A stretch of DNA of 34,208 nt from positions 1 through 34,208 of the forward strand of contig JACRKX010000025.1 in the NCBI GenBank assembly GCA_016219715.1, in the 5' to 3' direction. The translations under genes were made by a program, and so were the position numbers. Below are positions 17,255-26,847 of the stretch, piece after piece (within the stretch, counting starts at the first letter, position 1; each line of letters starts with the position of its first letter). The notes beneath the pieces were generated by a model, which made no database searches, was not told the DNA's origin, and saw only the letters and a program-made list of their open reading frames with translations. Origin of the DNA: Actinomycetota bacterium. Its GTDB lineage: Bacteria > Actinomycetota > Thermoleophilia > Solirubrobacterales > JACPNS01.

Positions 17255-18094
17255 TTAGGAGTCGGCTGGTCGCCTGCCCGCGGTTGCCTCGACGGCTCGT
17301 ACGCCCACCAGCCCCAGAAGGTCTCCGGCCTCTCCGAGCTGCGGTGTTGTCAGGCGCCGTCGATCGCCGGCGTAGAGCTCGTCGCTGACGACCAGCAGGC
17401 AGGCGGCCGGGATTCCGTGTTGCCGCGCCACGCTCAGCACCGTCGCGCACTCCATGTCCAGGCACAACGCACCGTCGGCGGCCAGCTTCTCGTTCCATGC
17501 CTTGCCGCGCGGGTCGTAGAACAGGTCGACGGTCGCCGCGACTCCTGAGTGGGTGGTGTGGCCGGTTCCCGTTGCCTTTTCGAGCACCACCTGCGTCAGC
17601 TCCGCGTCTGGCAGCACCCGCTCGCCCTCACCCAGAGCGTTGCCGAGCGTCTGGCTCGTGCCGTCGTCGCGGATGCACTCGGTTACGACGATCAGGTCGC
17701 CGAGCTTCGGCCCCGGGGCGATCGCGGCGCATGTGCCGACGCGCAGAAACAGCTCCGCACCTAGTTGCACAAGCTCCTCGCAGACGATCGCCGCACTCGG
17801 TCCGCCCATGCCGGTTGACTGCACGACCACGCCGGTGCCGCCCGCGGTAACCCCGCTGTACCCCCACAGCCCCCGCCGGTGGTTGAACATGCGTGGCGCG
17901 GTCAGCTGCCCTGTCGCGATCGCCATCGCCCGCGCCGGGTCGCCGGGCAGCAGCACTCTCGGGTGAAACTCCGCCGCCGGATTGAGGTGCAGCGTGTGGG
18001 TTCCGGGCTGATCTTCAGAGGGCGATCGCAGCGTGTCTTCGACCAGCCTTGCACGCTCGGATTCAGGGTTTTCCCCGGCTGACATCGACGGCAT
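17255..18094 (-). CDS. Nucleoside phosphorylase (uridine phosphorylase / PNP_UDP family)
   Basis: A 279-residue member of the PNP/UDP phosphorylase family, which splits nucleosides with phosphate into a base and ribose-1-phosphate. Visible landmarks are the phosphate-site motif VLLPGDPARAMAIA (about residues 47–60), the STGMGGPSAAIVCEEL loop, FLRVGTCAAI, and the nucleoside-binding LDMECATVLSVA near residue 215. GDP and MGGPS favour the uridine phosphorylase-like branch, but purine specificity cannot be excluded. The first 35 residues are an acidic extension. Two Met codons (18094 and 18085) are possible starts. On the minus strand TACGAT (18109–18104) sits 9 nt before the first, fitting a leaderless message. 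It is divergent from the H1-like gene with only 23 bp between the two start codons. Confidence 0.88.
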   Translation of the reverse strand: MPSMSAGENPESERARLVEDTLRSPSEDQPGTHTLHLNPAAEFHPRVLLPGDPARAMAIATGQLTAPRMFNHRRGLWGYSGVTAGGTGVVVQSTGMGGPSAAIVCEELVQLGAELFLRVGTCAAIAPGPKLGDLIVVTECIRDDGTSQTLGNALGEGERVLPDAELTQVVLEKATGTGHTTHSGVAATVDLFYDPRGKAWNEKLAADGALCLDMECATVLSVARQHGIPAACLLVVSDELYAGDRRRLTTPQLGEAGDLLGLVGVRAVEATAGRRPADS

Positions 18095-18102
18095 CGTGGG
18101 AG

Positions 18103-18109
18103 TATCGTA
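18103..18109. promoter_or_regulatory. Overlapping divergent −10 elements
   Basis: The 7-bp TATCGTA reads as TATCGT on the + strand (18103–18108), 9 nt before ATG 18118. On the minus strand it reads TACGAT (18109–18104), 9 nt before ATG 18094. Both genes would then start transcription at or very near their start codons, and RNA polymerase could occupy only one promoter at a time. This is inferred from hexamer position only. Confidence 0.4.
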
Positions 18110-18117
18110 TGCAGCCT

Positions 18118-18696
18118 ATGGCTCCCAAAAAGAAAACTCCACAAGGCATTACCGACCAGCTGCGCAGTGCAATCGAGCGGACCTTCGACGCCACCTTCGG
18201 CGACGGCGGTTTCAACCGAGACAAGGCGCAGGACCTACTTGACGACGCGGTAAGCGCCGCGGAGCGCTTCCGCAAGAACGCGTTCGACGAGATCAAGAGC
18301 GCCGGCGATGACCTTCGCACCGCCGCGACCGATGAGATCAAAGCCACGCGCAAGCGGCTCGACAAGCTCGAAAAGCAGATCAACGACCTCGACAAGAAGC
18401 TTCGGTCGGCCGGCCGCCCGGCGTCCAAGCGCAAGCCGGCCGCTAAGACCGCTTCGCGCCCGGCCGCTCGTACGGCTGCCAAGCCCGCCGCCCGCACAGC
18501 CGCCAAGAAGCCCGCGGCCAAGAAGGCAACCGCGGCAAAGCCCGCCGCCCGCAAGACCACGGCAACCGCCAAGAAGCCCGCGGCTAGCAAGACCACCGCG
18601 GCCGCCAAGAAGCCCGCCGCCCGCGCTACAGCGGCCAAGAAGCCGGCCGCCAGCAAAGCCTCAACGGCCGCCAAGAAGCCCGCGGCCAAGAAGTAA
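18118..18696 (+). CDS. Histone H1-like Ala/Lys/Pro-rich protein
   Basis: A 192-residue protein with two parts. Residues 1–95 are amphipathic helix (IERTFDATFG, AAERFRKNAFDEIKSAGDDL, TRKRLDKLEKQINDLDKKL), probably a coiled coil and somewhat like phasin or apolipoprotein-like helices. Residues about 98–192 are many degenerate repeats of KKPAA, AAKPAARTA and KKPAASK, as in eukaryotic H1 tails and bacterial AlgP or PhaF proteins. Such tails bind DNA non-specifically, so a nucleoid-organising role or a link between storage granules and DNA is plausible. ATG 18118 is preferred over 18109 because a −10-like hexamer ends immediately before 18109. A strong terminator follows. Confidence 0.75.
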   Translation: MAPKKKTPQGITDQLRSAIERTFDATFGDGGFNRDKAQDLLDDAVSAAERFRKNAFDEIKSAGDDLRTAATDEIKATRKRLDKLEKQINDLDKKLRSAGRPASKRKPAAKTASRPAARTAAKPAARTAAKKPAAKKATAAKPAARKTTATAKKPAASKTTAAAKKPAARATAAKKPAASKASTAAKKPAAKK

Positions 18697-18720
18697 CCAC
18701 CGCAGCAATCGCACACAGAG

Positions 18721-18754
18721 CGCCGTGGCCGGTCTTACCGGCCGCGGCGTTTTT
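18721..18754 (+). terminator. Rho-independent terminator of the H1-like gene
   Basis: A 12-bp stem with one T·G pair (CGCCGTGGCCGG / CCGGCCGCGGCG) has the loop TCTTA and is followed directly by TTTTT. It sits 25 bp after the H1-like stop codon. Confidence 0.93.
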
Positions 18755-18914
18755 GTGTCCCGTCCAGTTTTCGGGTAATTCCTAATGAGCCGTTCACAAT
18801 TGCCTGCGAGAATCACCCTCACTTGCTCTACCCGCCCGGTACCGCGGGCGCCTTGCGACGAAGGATCGACGGGGGCGTGGACCGGAGCGACTGATACACA
18901 CAGAGGCGTAGGCG

Positions 18915-19220
18915 ATGGCTGACGCAAAAGCAAATCAACGGCCCGGTCCGGCCGCGAACGGAGTTATGACCGCCGAGCAGGTGGCCGCGCGAGCGGGCGT
19001 GTCCGTGGGCACGATCAAGCGCTGGGTCAAGGCCGGCGCGATCCCCAACTTCAACGGCGAATGGACAGCGGCGTCGGCCGCGCACGCGCGCATCGTCTCG
19101 CAGCTACGCCGTAACGGCCAGCCGCTCGAAGACATCGTCGCCGCCGCCAAAGACGGCCGCCTCGCGCTGGGCTCCGCCGACTCGCTCTTCCAGAACGAAG
19201 GGGTGCGCTGCTGCAGGTGA
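18915..19220 (+). CDS. MerR-like helix-turn-helix protein, probable N-terminal part of the cyclase
   Basis: A 101-residue protein with a MerR-type HTH at about residues 18–45 (MTAEQVAARAGVSVGTIKRWVKAGAIP). A helical stretch follows (HARIVSQLRRNGQPLEDIVAAAKDGRLALG), ending …SADSLFQNEGVRCCR. AGAGG about 8 nt upstream supports ATG 18915. Its stop overlaps the cyclase GTG start by 4 nt (GTGA at 19217–19220). In related actinobacterial proteins that I know, this HTH plus 'GRLALG…LF' segment is the N-terminus of a single cyclase polypeptide. The break could therefore be real translational coupling or the result of a deletion with a frame change near 19195–19210. The Cys-Cys-Arg tail looks out of frame. 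Confidence 0.7.
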   Translation: MADAKANQRPGPAANGVMTAEQVAARAGVSVGTIKRWVKAGAIPNFNGEWTAASAAHARIVSQLRRNGQPLEDIVAAAKDGRLALGSADSLFQNEGVRCCR

Positions 19221-19966
19221 TCCGCGTGGCCTCGAAGTCGTTCAGCGACCTCGCCGACGCCGAGGCGCGGCTGATCCGTCTCTTCGTACACGAGCCGCTG
19301 CTGCAGGCCGGCGCCGGGGGCGCCGAGATCTCCGAGGTGATGGGCAAGCTCGTCGAGACATCGCTGCCGCACATGACTCCGATGTTCGAGTACATGCACT
19401 CGCGCTTCCTTCAGCAGTTCGCCGAGCAGATCCAGATCGAGAACGTTCAGACCGGCGCCGTCAGCAGCACGCGCGGTCACCTCGACGTGGCAATCTGCTT
19501 CGTCGACATCTCCGGCTTCACGCGCTACACGGAAGAGGCCGGCGTGGAGAAGGCCTTCGAGCAGGCTGACCAGCTCAGGCAGGACATCCAGACCACGCTG
19601 CCCGACAGCGCCCGCATGATCAAACTCACCGGCGACGGCGCGATGATCGTCGGCAGCGAGGCGGCCGAGCTGGCGCGCTGGGCCGCCGACTTCGCCAACC
19701 GCCCCGACAAGATCTTCCGGCTGCGCATCGGCATGGACTTCGGCGAGGCGCTCTACCGCGACGGCGACTACTTCGGCGGCGCCGTCAACATGGCCGCCCG
19801 CGTGCTCAACCGCGCCGACGCCGAAGAGGCGCTGGCAACCGAGTCGCTGAAGAACCAGATCAAGAACCGCGCCGCCGCCGGCCTACGTTTCCAGTCGATC
19901 GGCAAGGTTCGGCTGAAGGGCTTCGACGATCCCGTCGAGCTCTATCGCATCGAGCCACGCGGTTAG
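19217..19966 (+). CDS. Class III adenylate/guanylate cyclase
   Basis: A 249-residue protein. Residues about 1–85 are a helical regulatory region (SDLADAEARLIRLFVHEPLL…), and about 88–245 form a class III cyclase catalytic domain. Metal-binding aspartates are in CFVDISGFT and KLTGDGAMIVG, and transition-state Asn and Arg are in AVNMAARV, so it should be active. YFGGAVN and the C-terminal GKVRLKGFDDPVELY are typical. The product, cAMP or cGMP, cannot be told with certainty. The conserved region already begins before the GTG start (in-frame codons upstream read ALLQ), which suggests that the natural N-terminus lies in the HTH gene. It converges on the third subtilase; the two stop codons share TTAG at 19963–19966. 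Confidence 0.88.
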   Translation: MIRVASKSFSDLADAEARLIRLFVHEPLLQAGAGGAEISEVMGKLVETSLPHMTPMFEYMHSRFLQQFAEQIQIENVQTGAVSSTRGHLDVAICFVDISGFTRYTEEAGVEKAFEQADQLRQDIQTTLPDSARMIKLTGDGAMIVGSEAAELARWAADFANRPDKIFRLRIGMDFGEALYRDGDYFGGAVNMAARVLNRADAEEALATESLKNQIKNRAAAGLRFQSIGKVRLKGFDDPVELYRIEPRG

Positions 19967-21588
19967 CGCTTCGAAATAACCGCCACGCGGCCTTTGCTGC
20001 GTCCGCGGCCGGCCTTGCGCTCATTGCCGGCCTCGTCGACGGCGATCACGCTCCAGCGGTGCTTGCCAGAGCTGACCTTGATCTTCACCGAGGTCCTCGC
20101 GATGCGCGGTCCCTGTGAGCCGTCGGGGTCGTCGACGGTGGCCTTCAGGCGGCCGTCGACGTAGATCTCGTAACCGACTAGGTCGGTGTCCTGTGTGCGG
20201 CTCCAGGTGAACTTCACCTTGCCGCCACGGTGTACGCGAACGCGCTTGCCGGGACGCTTGAGCCTGAACGGGCTTGGCGCGGCGTCGACCGAATCGACCG
20301 GGTGGCCGATCGCGGCGAGTGCGCCGACGGCGTCGGCGATTCCACCCGACTGCACGCGGCCGGCGAGTGTGTCGACCTGGCGTGAGCCGTACTTGATTGC
20401 GTCGACGATCTGCGAAGCGGGCAGGCCCGGCTCGGTCGACTTCAGCAGCGCGGCCACGGCGGCCACGTGCGGGGTCGCCATCGAGGTGCCGCTCCATGCT
20501 TCGTAGCTGCCACCTACTGTGCTGGTGACGTCGACGCCCGGTGCGGCAACGTCGACGGTCTGCGGTCCATAGTTCGAGAAACCAGCCAGCTGGTTCTCGC
20601 TGTTGGCGGCGGCGATCGAGATCAGATTCGGAAGGTCCATCGATGCCGGGTAGCTCGGCATGTCGTCGTTGTCTGATCCATCGTTGCCGGCCGCTGTGGC
20701 GAACACCACTCCGGCGTCGCCGGCACGGCGGATTGCGTCCTCCAGGGCGGCGCTGTACTCAGGTCCGCCCCAGCTTGCGTTGATTACGGATGCGCCCTCG
20801 CTGATTGCGTAGTCGATCGCGGCGATCGCGTCGCCGACGTTGCCTACGCCCTCGGAGTCGAGGAACTTCAGCGACATGACCTGTGCGCCTGGGGCGACGC
20901 CGACGGCGGGATTCCCGTCGTCGGCGACCGCGGCGACCGTCCCGGCGACGTGAGTGCCGTGGCCCTCTTCGTCGTCGGGCGTGCCGTCGCTTCGCACCCA
21001 GTCGGCTCCATAGACATCGTCGGTGAAGCCGTTGCCGTCATTGTCGACGCCATCGACCACTTCGTCCCCGTTCTGCCAAAAGTTCGAGACAAGATCAGGG
21101 TGGTCCAGGGCGACGCCGCTGTCGAGCACCGCAACCGTTATGCCGGATCCGCGACTAACGTTCCAAGCCGTCGGAGCCTTGACTTTGATAACTCCCCACA
21201 GGGTGCCGTCCGTAAGGAATGAATCGTCTGCCCAGGCCTGACGTCGAACGATGTAGTTCGGCTCGGCGTAAGTGACACCGGGCTGCTCTTCGAGCAGCTG
21301 GGCCACTTCGGTTGTGCTTGCACCCGCATCGACCGAAACCACCGCGCTGCCATCAGGCAGACGCTGGTCGATCGAACCCAAGGTCTCGTTCACAATTGCG
21401 CGACTCTCCGTCTTCGAAGTGTCCTCGTCGAATCGCACGATCAGCTCACCGGGAACCGCGTTAGAGGCCGCCTGTGCCGTGGCGGCCGCCACGAGGGCGG
21501 TAAGTAGAACGACTGAAACCGCCAACGTCACACTGATTCGGACGAGGGCGGTACGGTACGACCACTGGGTTGTGCGGGCACCTGGCAC
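19963..21588 (-). CDS. Secreted subtilisin-like serine protease (S8 family)
   Basis: A 541-residue canonical subtilase. A signal peptide (hydrophobic residues about 15–40, ending AQAAS) is followed by an inhibitor-I9-like propeptide at about 45–118 (PGELIVRFDED, EQPGVTYAEPNYIV). The peptidase domain is at about 125–415. The triad is Asp156 (AVLDSGVALDHPDL), His210 (EGHGTHVAGTVAA) and Ser369 (SGTSMATPHVAA), with Asn302 in TAAGNDG. A Ca-binding-like loop, DGVDNDGNGFTDD, lies near residue 185. The C-terminal 110 residues form a fibronectin-III-like domain ending in a basic tail. The GTG start at 21588 lacks a Shine-Dalgarno, so the exact start is uncertain. It is divergent from tilS. Unlike the two 1066-residue paralogues it has an ordinary architecture and a full motif set. 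Confidence 0.95.
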   Translation of the reverse strand: MPGARTTQWSYRTALVRISVTLAVSVVLLTALVAAATAQAASNAVPGELIVRFDEDTSKTESRAIVNETLGSIDQRLPDGSAVVSVDAGASTTEVAQLLEEQPGVTYAEPNYIVRRQAWADDSFLTDGTLWGVIKVKAPTAWNVSRGSGITVAVLDSGVALDHPDLVSNFWQNGDEVVDGVDNDGNGFTDDVYGADWVRSDGTPDDEEGHGTHVAGTVAAVADDGNPAVGVAPGAQVMSLKFLDSEGVGNVGDAIAAIDYAISEGASVINASWGGPEYSAALEDAIRRAGDAGVVFATAAGNDGSDNDDMPSYPASMDLPNLISIAAANSENQLAGFSNYGPQTVDVAAPGVDVTSTVGGSYEAWSGTSMATPHVAAVAALLKSTEPGLPASQIVDAIKYGSRQVDTLAGRVQSGGIADAVGALAAIGHPVDSVDAAPSPFRLKRPGKRVRVHRGGKVKFTWSRTQDTDLVGYEIYVDGRLKATVDDPDGSQGPRIARTSVKIKVSSGKHRWSVIAVDEAGNERKAGRGRSKGRVAVISKR

Positions 21589-21675
21589 GTAATTTGTGTC
21601 GGGTGTCCTGCCTGCAGCTTCGACGAAATGGCCGCAATTTGGACGCGTGTACTAGGGCGTCGACCGGTGTTTTTG

Positions 21676-23067
21676 ATGGATTTACCCGATTTAGAGAATT
21701 CGATCCGTGAGCAGGCTCTGCTGTCCCATGGCAGGCGAACGCTCGTAATGCTCAGCGGCGGCGGCGACTCGGTCGCGCTGCTGGCGCTCGCGAAATCGGT
21801 GTGCGGCCCCGACTCGGTGGTCGCGCTGCACGTCAACTACGGGCTGCGCGGCGAGGATTCGGCGGCCGACCAGCGTCACTGCGAGCAGCTCTGCGAAGAA
21901 CTCGGCGTGACGCTTCAAGTCGAGCGGGCCACGTTGCCGGAGTCCGGAAACCTGCAGGAACTCGCGCGCGACGAGCGCTACCGGCTGGCTGAGGTCGCCG
22001 CGCGCCGCCACAACTGCGAGACGATCGCCGTTGCGCACAACGCCGACGACCGCGCCGAGACGATTCTCTACCGCCTCGCCGCCTCTCCGGGCCGCCGTGC
22101 ACTGCTGGGCATGCCGCGCAGCCGCGGCAACGTCGTGCGGCCGTTGCTCGACTTCACGCGCGAGGAGCTGCGTGAGTGGTGCGCCGGTCAAGGACTCGCC
22201 TGGCGCGAGGACGCGACCAACGCCGACCCGCGCTTTGCCCGTACCCACGCGCGCGCCGCGCTGGCCGAGCTGCGCGAGCTGCACCCGGTCGCGATCGACA
22301 ACATTTTGCGCACGGCCGATGAACTGGCCGTCGAGAACGAGGCGCTTGGCGAGATCGTCGACGGACTGCTGGCCGGCGCGCTGGCCGAAGGCGGCGACCG
22401 GCTGCCAGCCACGGCGCTTGACGGGATGGCGCCGCCGCTGGCTGCCCTGGTACTGCGCGAGTTCGTCGAGCAGGCGACCGGAGCGCCAGCCCCTGCGGCC
22501 CGTGGCGCGCTGGAACGCGTGCTTGGGGCCGCGCAGTCCGGCGGCAGCCGCACGATCGAGATCGAGGGCGCGAAGCTGCTCGTCGAGTACGGCGTGATTT
22601 CGGTGGCCGCATCCGATCGAGACGAGCCACCGGCTCCGCCACCGGAGCCGGCCTCGTTGAGCCTGCCTGGAGAGGTCGTCTTCGGTGAGTGGCGAATCGC
22701 GGCGGCCACTGTCGACGCCACCACCGAGCCCGGGGCACACCACATGCTGTTGACCGGTGAGCGGGCCACAGCGCCTCTACTGGTGCGCCCGCGCCGTCCC
22801 GGCGATCGCATGCGACCGCGCGGACTGGGCGGCAGCAAGTCGCTGCAGGACCTGATGGTCGACCGCAAGATCCCGCGCGCGCAGCGCGACTCGCTGCCGG
22901 TCGACCGCAAGATCCCGCGCGCGCAGCGCGACTCGCTGCCCGTAGTCTGCGCCGGTGACGAGATCGTCTGGGTGCCGGGTCTGGCCAAGGGTGAGCTGGC
23001 GCCGCTGCCCAGGCACGCCGCCACGTCGTCCGAGCTGGCAGTGCTGCTTACGGCCAAGCCCGTCTGA
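21676..23067 (+). CDS. tilS: tRNA(Ile)-lysidine synthase, with an internal 14-residue duplication
   Basis: TilS attaches lysine to the C34 wobble base of tRNA-Ile(CAU) using ATP, so the tRNA reads AUA. The PP-loop motif SGGGDS is at residues 27–32, followed by HVNYGLRGEDSAAD and AHNADDRAETILYRL. The middle has the LRPL-like VVRPLLDFTREELR segment, and the C-terminal domain has RPRRPGDRMRP and SLQDLMVDRKIPRAQRDSLPV. The last block is doubled in frame: residues 395–408 and 409–422 both read VDRKIPRAQRDSLP. ATG 21676 gives 463 residues; an in-frame ATG at 21628 would add 16. It is followed by hpt, a common pairing in bacteria. The duplication lies in the tRNA-binding C-terminal domain and could lower activity. 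Confidence 0.93.
   Translation: MDLPDLENSIREQALLSHGRRTLVMLSGGGDSVALLALAKSVCGPDSVVALHVNYGLRGEDSAADQRHCEQLCEELGVTLQVERATLPESGNLQELARDERYRLAEVAARRHNCETIAVAHNADDRAETILYRLAASPGRRALLGMPRSRGNVVRPLLDFTREELREWCAGQGLAWREDATNADPRFARTHARAALAELRELHPVAIDNILRTADELAVENEALGEIVDGLLAGALAEGGDRLPATALDGMAPPLAALVLREFVEQATGAPAPAARGALERVLGAAQSGGSRTIEIEGAKLLVEYGVISVAASDRDEPPAPPPEPASLSLPGEVVFGEWRIAAATVDATTEPGAHHMLLTGERATAPLLVRPRRPGDRMRPRGLGGSKSLQDLMVDRKIPRAQRDSLPVDRKIPRAQRDSLPVVCAGDEIVWVPGLAKGELAPLPRHAATSSELAVLLTAKPV
22857..22940 (+). repeat. Perfect 42-bp tandem duplication inside tilS
   Basis: Bases 22857–22898 and 22899–22940 are identical over 42 nt, and the flanking bases differ on both sides. It keeps the reading frame and inserts 14 residues. 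Identity at every third position implies a very recent event or an assembly error. Confidence 0.95.
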
Positions 23068-23111
23068 CACCCGCGACCGCCGGCGTCGCGATCGCAATTA
23101 CACTCGGCGTC

Positions 23112-23642
23112 ATGCCAGGGCCTCCAGAGATCGGTGAGATCCTCGTCCAGTCGGACGACCTCAACCATCGCGTTCGCGAGCTCGGGCGTCAGATCAGCGC
23201 CGATTACACAGGCGAGTCGATCTTGCTGGTCGGCGTTCTGAAGGGCGCGCTGTTCTTCCTCGCCGACCTGATGCGCGCGATCGACATCGACTGCGAAGTC
23301 GATTTCATGGCCGTTTCGTCTTATGGGTCGAGCACTGAGAGCAGCGGTGTGGTGCGCATCCTCAAAGATCTCGAGACCTCAATCGAGGGCCGGCACGTTC
23401 TGATCGTCGAAGGCATAGTCGACAGCGGCCTGACACTCAGCTACCTGATGAAGAACCTTGGCGCGCGCGAGCCGGCGAGCCTTGCGGTCTGCTCGCTGCT
23501 CACCAAGCCGGGCCGGTTCAAGGTGAAGCCCGACCTGAAATACGTCGGCTTCGAGATCGACGACCGTTTCGTGGTCGGATACGGGCTCGATCTCAACCAG
23601 CGCCTGCGCAACCTTCCGTACGTTGCCGCGTTAAAGCAATAG
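23112..23642 (+). CDS. hpt: Hypoxanthine phosphoribosyltransferase
   Basis: A 176-residue enzyme that converts hypoxanthine or guanine and PRPP to IMP or GMP in purine salvage. Landmarks are LLVGVLKGALFFLADL, the flexible loop MAVSSYGSSTESSGVVRILKDL, the PRPP motif HVLIVEGIVDSGLTL (about residues 95–109) and the base-site YVGFEIDDRFVVGYGLD. The PRPP motif normally reads E-D-I/V-x-D-S/T-G; here position 101 is Gly (GGC) instead of Asp, while the catalytic-base Asp104 is kept. TACACT at 23099–23104 lies 7 nt before the ATG, with no Shine-Dalgarno, so a leaderless message is likely. It sits between tilS and ftsH, a gene order found in many bacteria. Confidence 0.94.
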   Translation: MPGPPEIGEILVQSDDLNHRVRELGRQISADYTGESILLVGVLKGALFFLADLMRAIDIDCEVDFMAVSSYGSSTESSGVVRILKDLETSIEGRHVLIVEGIVDSGLTLSYLMKNLGAREPASLAVCSLLTKPGRFKVKPDLKYVGFEIDDRFVVGYGLDLNQRLRNLPYVAALKQ

Positions 23643-23672
23643 CCCGGCACGGCCGAAGCAACTCTGGTGACC

Positions 23673-23716
23673 GTGGCGCTCTCCCGGCGCCACCCCTAAA
23701 CGCCCTCCGCAGGGCG
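23673..23716 (+). other. Two hairpins between hpt and ftsH
   Basis: A 7-bp stem GTGGCGC / GCGCCAC (23673–23693) and a 6-bp stem CGCCCT / AGGGCG (23701–23716) lie in the 122-bp gap. Neither is followed by a T-run, so they are not clear intrinsic terminators. They may reduce read-through from hpt into ftsH, which appears to have its own −10-like TAGCCT (23751–23756). Confidence 0.4.
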
Positions 23717-23764
23717 GACTGCATGCGGCGTTCGCATACGCGTTCGTTGGTAGCCTGACTGGCG

Positions 23765-25735
<1,971 letters not shown>

Positions 25736-25743
25736 CCACGCCG

Positions 25744-26340
25744 ATGAGTGTGCCCGGCCGTCTTGCCCTCGTGGTCCTGTGCGTCTCCGCGTTGGTGGTC
25801 GTCGGCTGCGGCGGAGACGACAAGCCCGGCCAATCTTCGACCGCGCCGATGGGCGTGTCGAGCGCGATCGACGGGAACGCGACATGCGACCGGCGGATCC
25901 TCGACGCAGACTCCGCCGCGCCCGGAAGCGTGTCAGTGACTCTCGATGAGCTGACGTACTCGACCGGGTACTCCGACGAGCCGGCGAAGATTCGTAGTGG
26001 TGCCCACAAGGGCCTCTACTCGTGGAAGGGCGGTTCCGCCCTGACGAGCGAACGCAACGCGATTCTCGAACTCGACCGCGACCAGATCGACGAGGCGCGC
26101 CTGCTCTACGACGAACTCGACAGAGATGTCTCGTTCGACGACGTCGCCAGCACCGTGCGCTTCTCGGCCTGCCAGGAGACCGACTTCATCGGCAGCGACG
26201 AGAAGATGGGCAAGATGACGGTCTGGGGCGGCGCGGTCCTCACCAAGCAGCCCGAACTCTGCCTGCGCGGCCGTCTCTTCTCGGAGCGCAACAGCGAGTC
26301 GAAGCCCATCGTCATCGCGCTCGGCCGCGACTGCGACTAG
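25744..26340 (+). CDS. Putative lipoprotein of unknown function
   Basis: A 198-residue protein with a lipoprotein signal: basic start, hydrophobic residues about 7–20 and a lipobox-like VVVGC with Cys22, followed by GGDDKPGQSS. The mature part has three more Cys (in NATCDRR, FSACQET and PELCLRG) plus one at the very end (GRDCD), which could form disulfides. No known domain is recognised. It starts 9 nt after the ftsH stop, so it is probably co-transcribed with it. It converges on the SRPBCC gene with a 4-nt overlap (CTAG at 26337–26340). A link with FtsH at the membrane is conceivable but unsupported beyond position. Confidence 0.7.
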   Translation: MSVPGRLALVVLCVSALVVVGCGGDDKPGQSSTAPMGVSSAIDGNATCDRRILDADSAAPGSVSVTLDELTYSTGYSDEPAKIRSGAHKGLYSWKGGSALTSERNAILELDRDQIDEARLLYDELDRDVSFDDVASTVRFSACQETDFIGSDEKMGKMTVWGGAVLTKQPELCLRGRLFSERNSESKPIVIALGRDCD

Positions 26341-26819
26341 CGCCCGCGCGCGAGCATCCGCCGCCAGCGTCGCTGACGGTAGGGGAAGAACAGCTTCACG
26401 AACAGCACGCTGCCGGGCAGCAGCATTGCCGGAGCGTCGAGCTCGATTTCGTCGGTGTAGCGGCAGCTGTTCTCGCCGGTGGGCTCGAATGTCAGGCGGT
26501 GATTCCAGGTGCGGATCGGTCCGCTGCGTTCGTGCGTGTAGAGCTCGAACCCGCCGTCTGGGGCCGGCCCGTCGCCGACGATTTCCAGTTGATGGCGCCA
26601 GGCCGGAATCAGCTGCAGAAACCACAGGCGTCCTTCGAGCCGGTCGCCGGCCTTGAAGCTGGCCGGCGCTTCGTCTGCGGCCTTGCGGTGCTCTTTGCCG
26701 AGGACGATTCTGATCACGGGCCACACGACGTACTCGAAGACGGCCAGCTCGTGCGCCATCGCGAAACCGCGATCGGCCGGGACCGGCAGCTCCGTCGAGA
26801 CGCGGACGAATCGGCTCAT
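26337..26819 (-). CDS. SRPBCC (START/Bet v 1-like) family protein
   Basis: A 160-residue protein beginning MSRFVRVSTELPVPADRGFAMA, a typical first strand and helix of polyketide cyclase/START-like proteins that bind hydrophobic ligands in a cavity. The middle segments GDRLEGRLWFLQLIPAWRHQLEIV and NHRLTFEPTGENSCRYTDEIEL are the beta strands of the fold. A long final helix, LFVKLFFPYRQRRWRRMLA, is hydrophobic and then very basic. ATG 26819 is chosen because the family motif starts there. Ligand and role are unknown. It is divergent from folP, with 28 bp between their starts. Confidence 0.7.
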   Translation of the reverse strand: MSRFVRVSTELPVPADRGFAMAHELAVFEYVVWPVIRIVLGKEHRKAADEAPASFKAGDRLEGRLWFLQLIPAWRHQLEIVGDGPAPDGGFELYTHERSGPIRTWNHRLTFEPTGENSCRYTDEIELDAPAMLLPGSVLFVKLFFPYRQRRWRRMLARGR

Positions 26820-26847
26820 CGCCGTAGTCTTGCATCCCCCTAGGATC

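Noticed and set aside
19200-19203. Programmed −1 frameshift at GGGG joining the HTH and cyclase frames
   Set aside because: The site is not a standard X-XXY-YYZ slippery heptamer, and slipping back would pair the Gly tRNA with AGG. A deletion or a coupled start is more likely.
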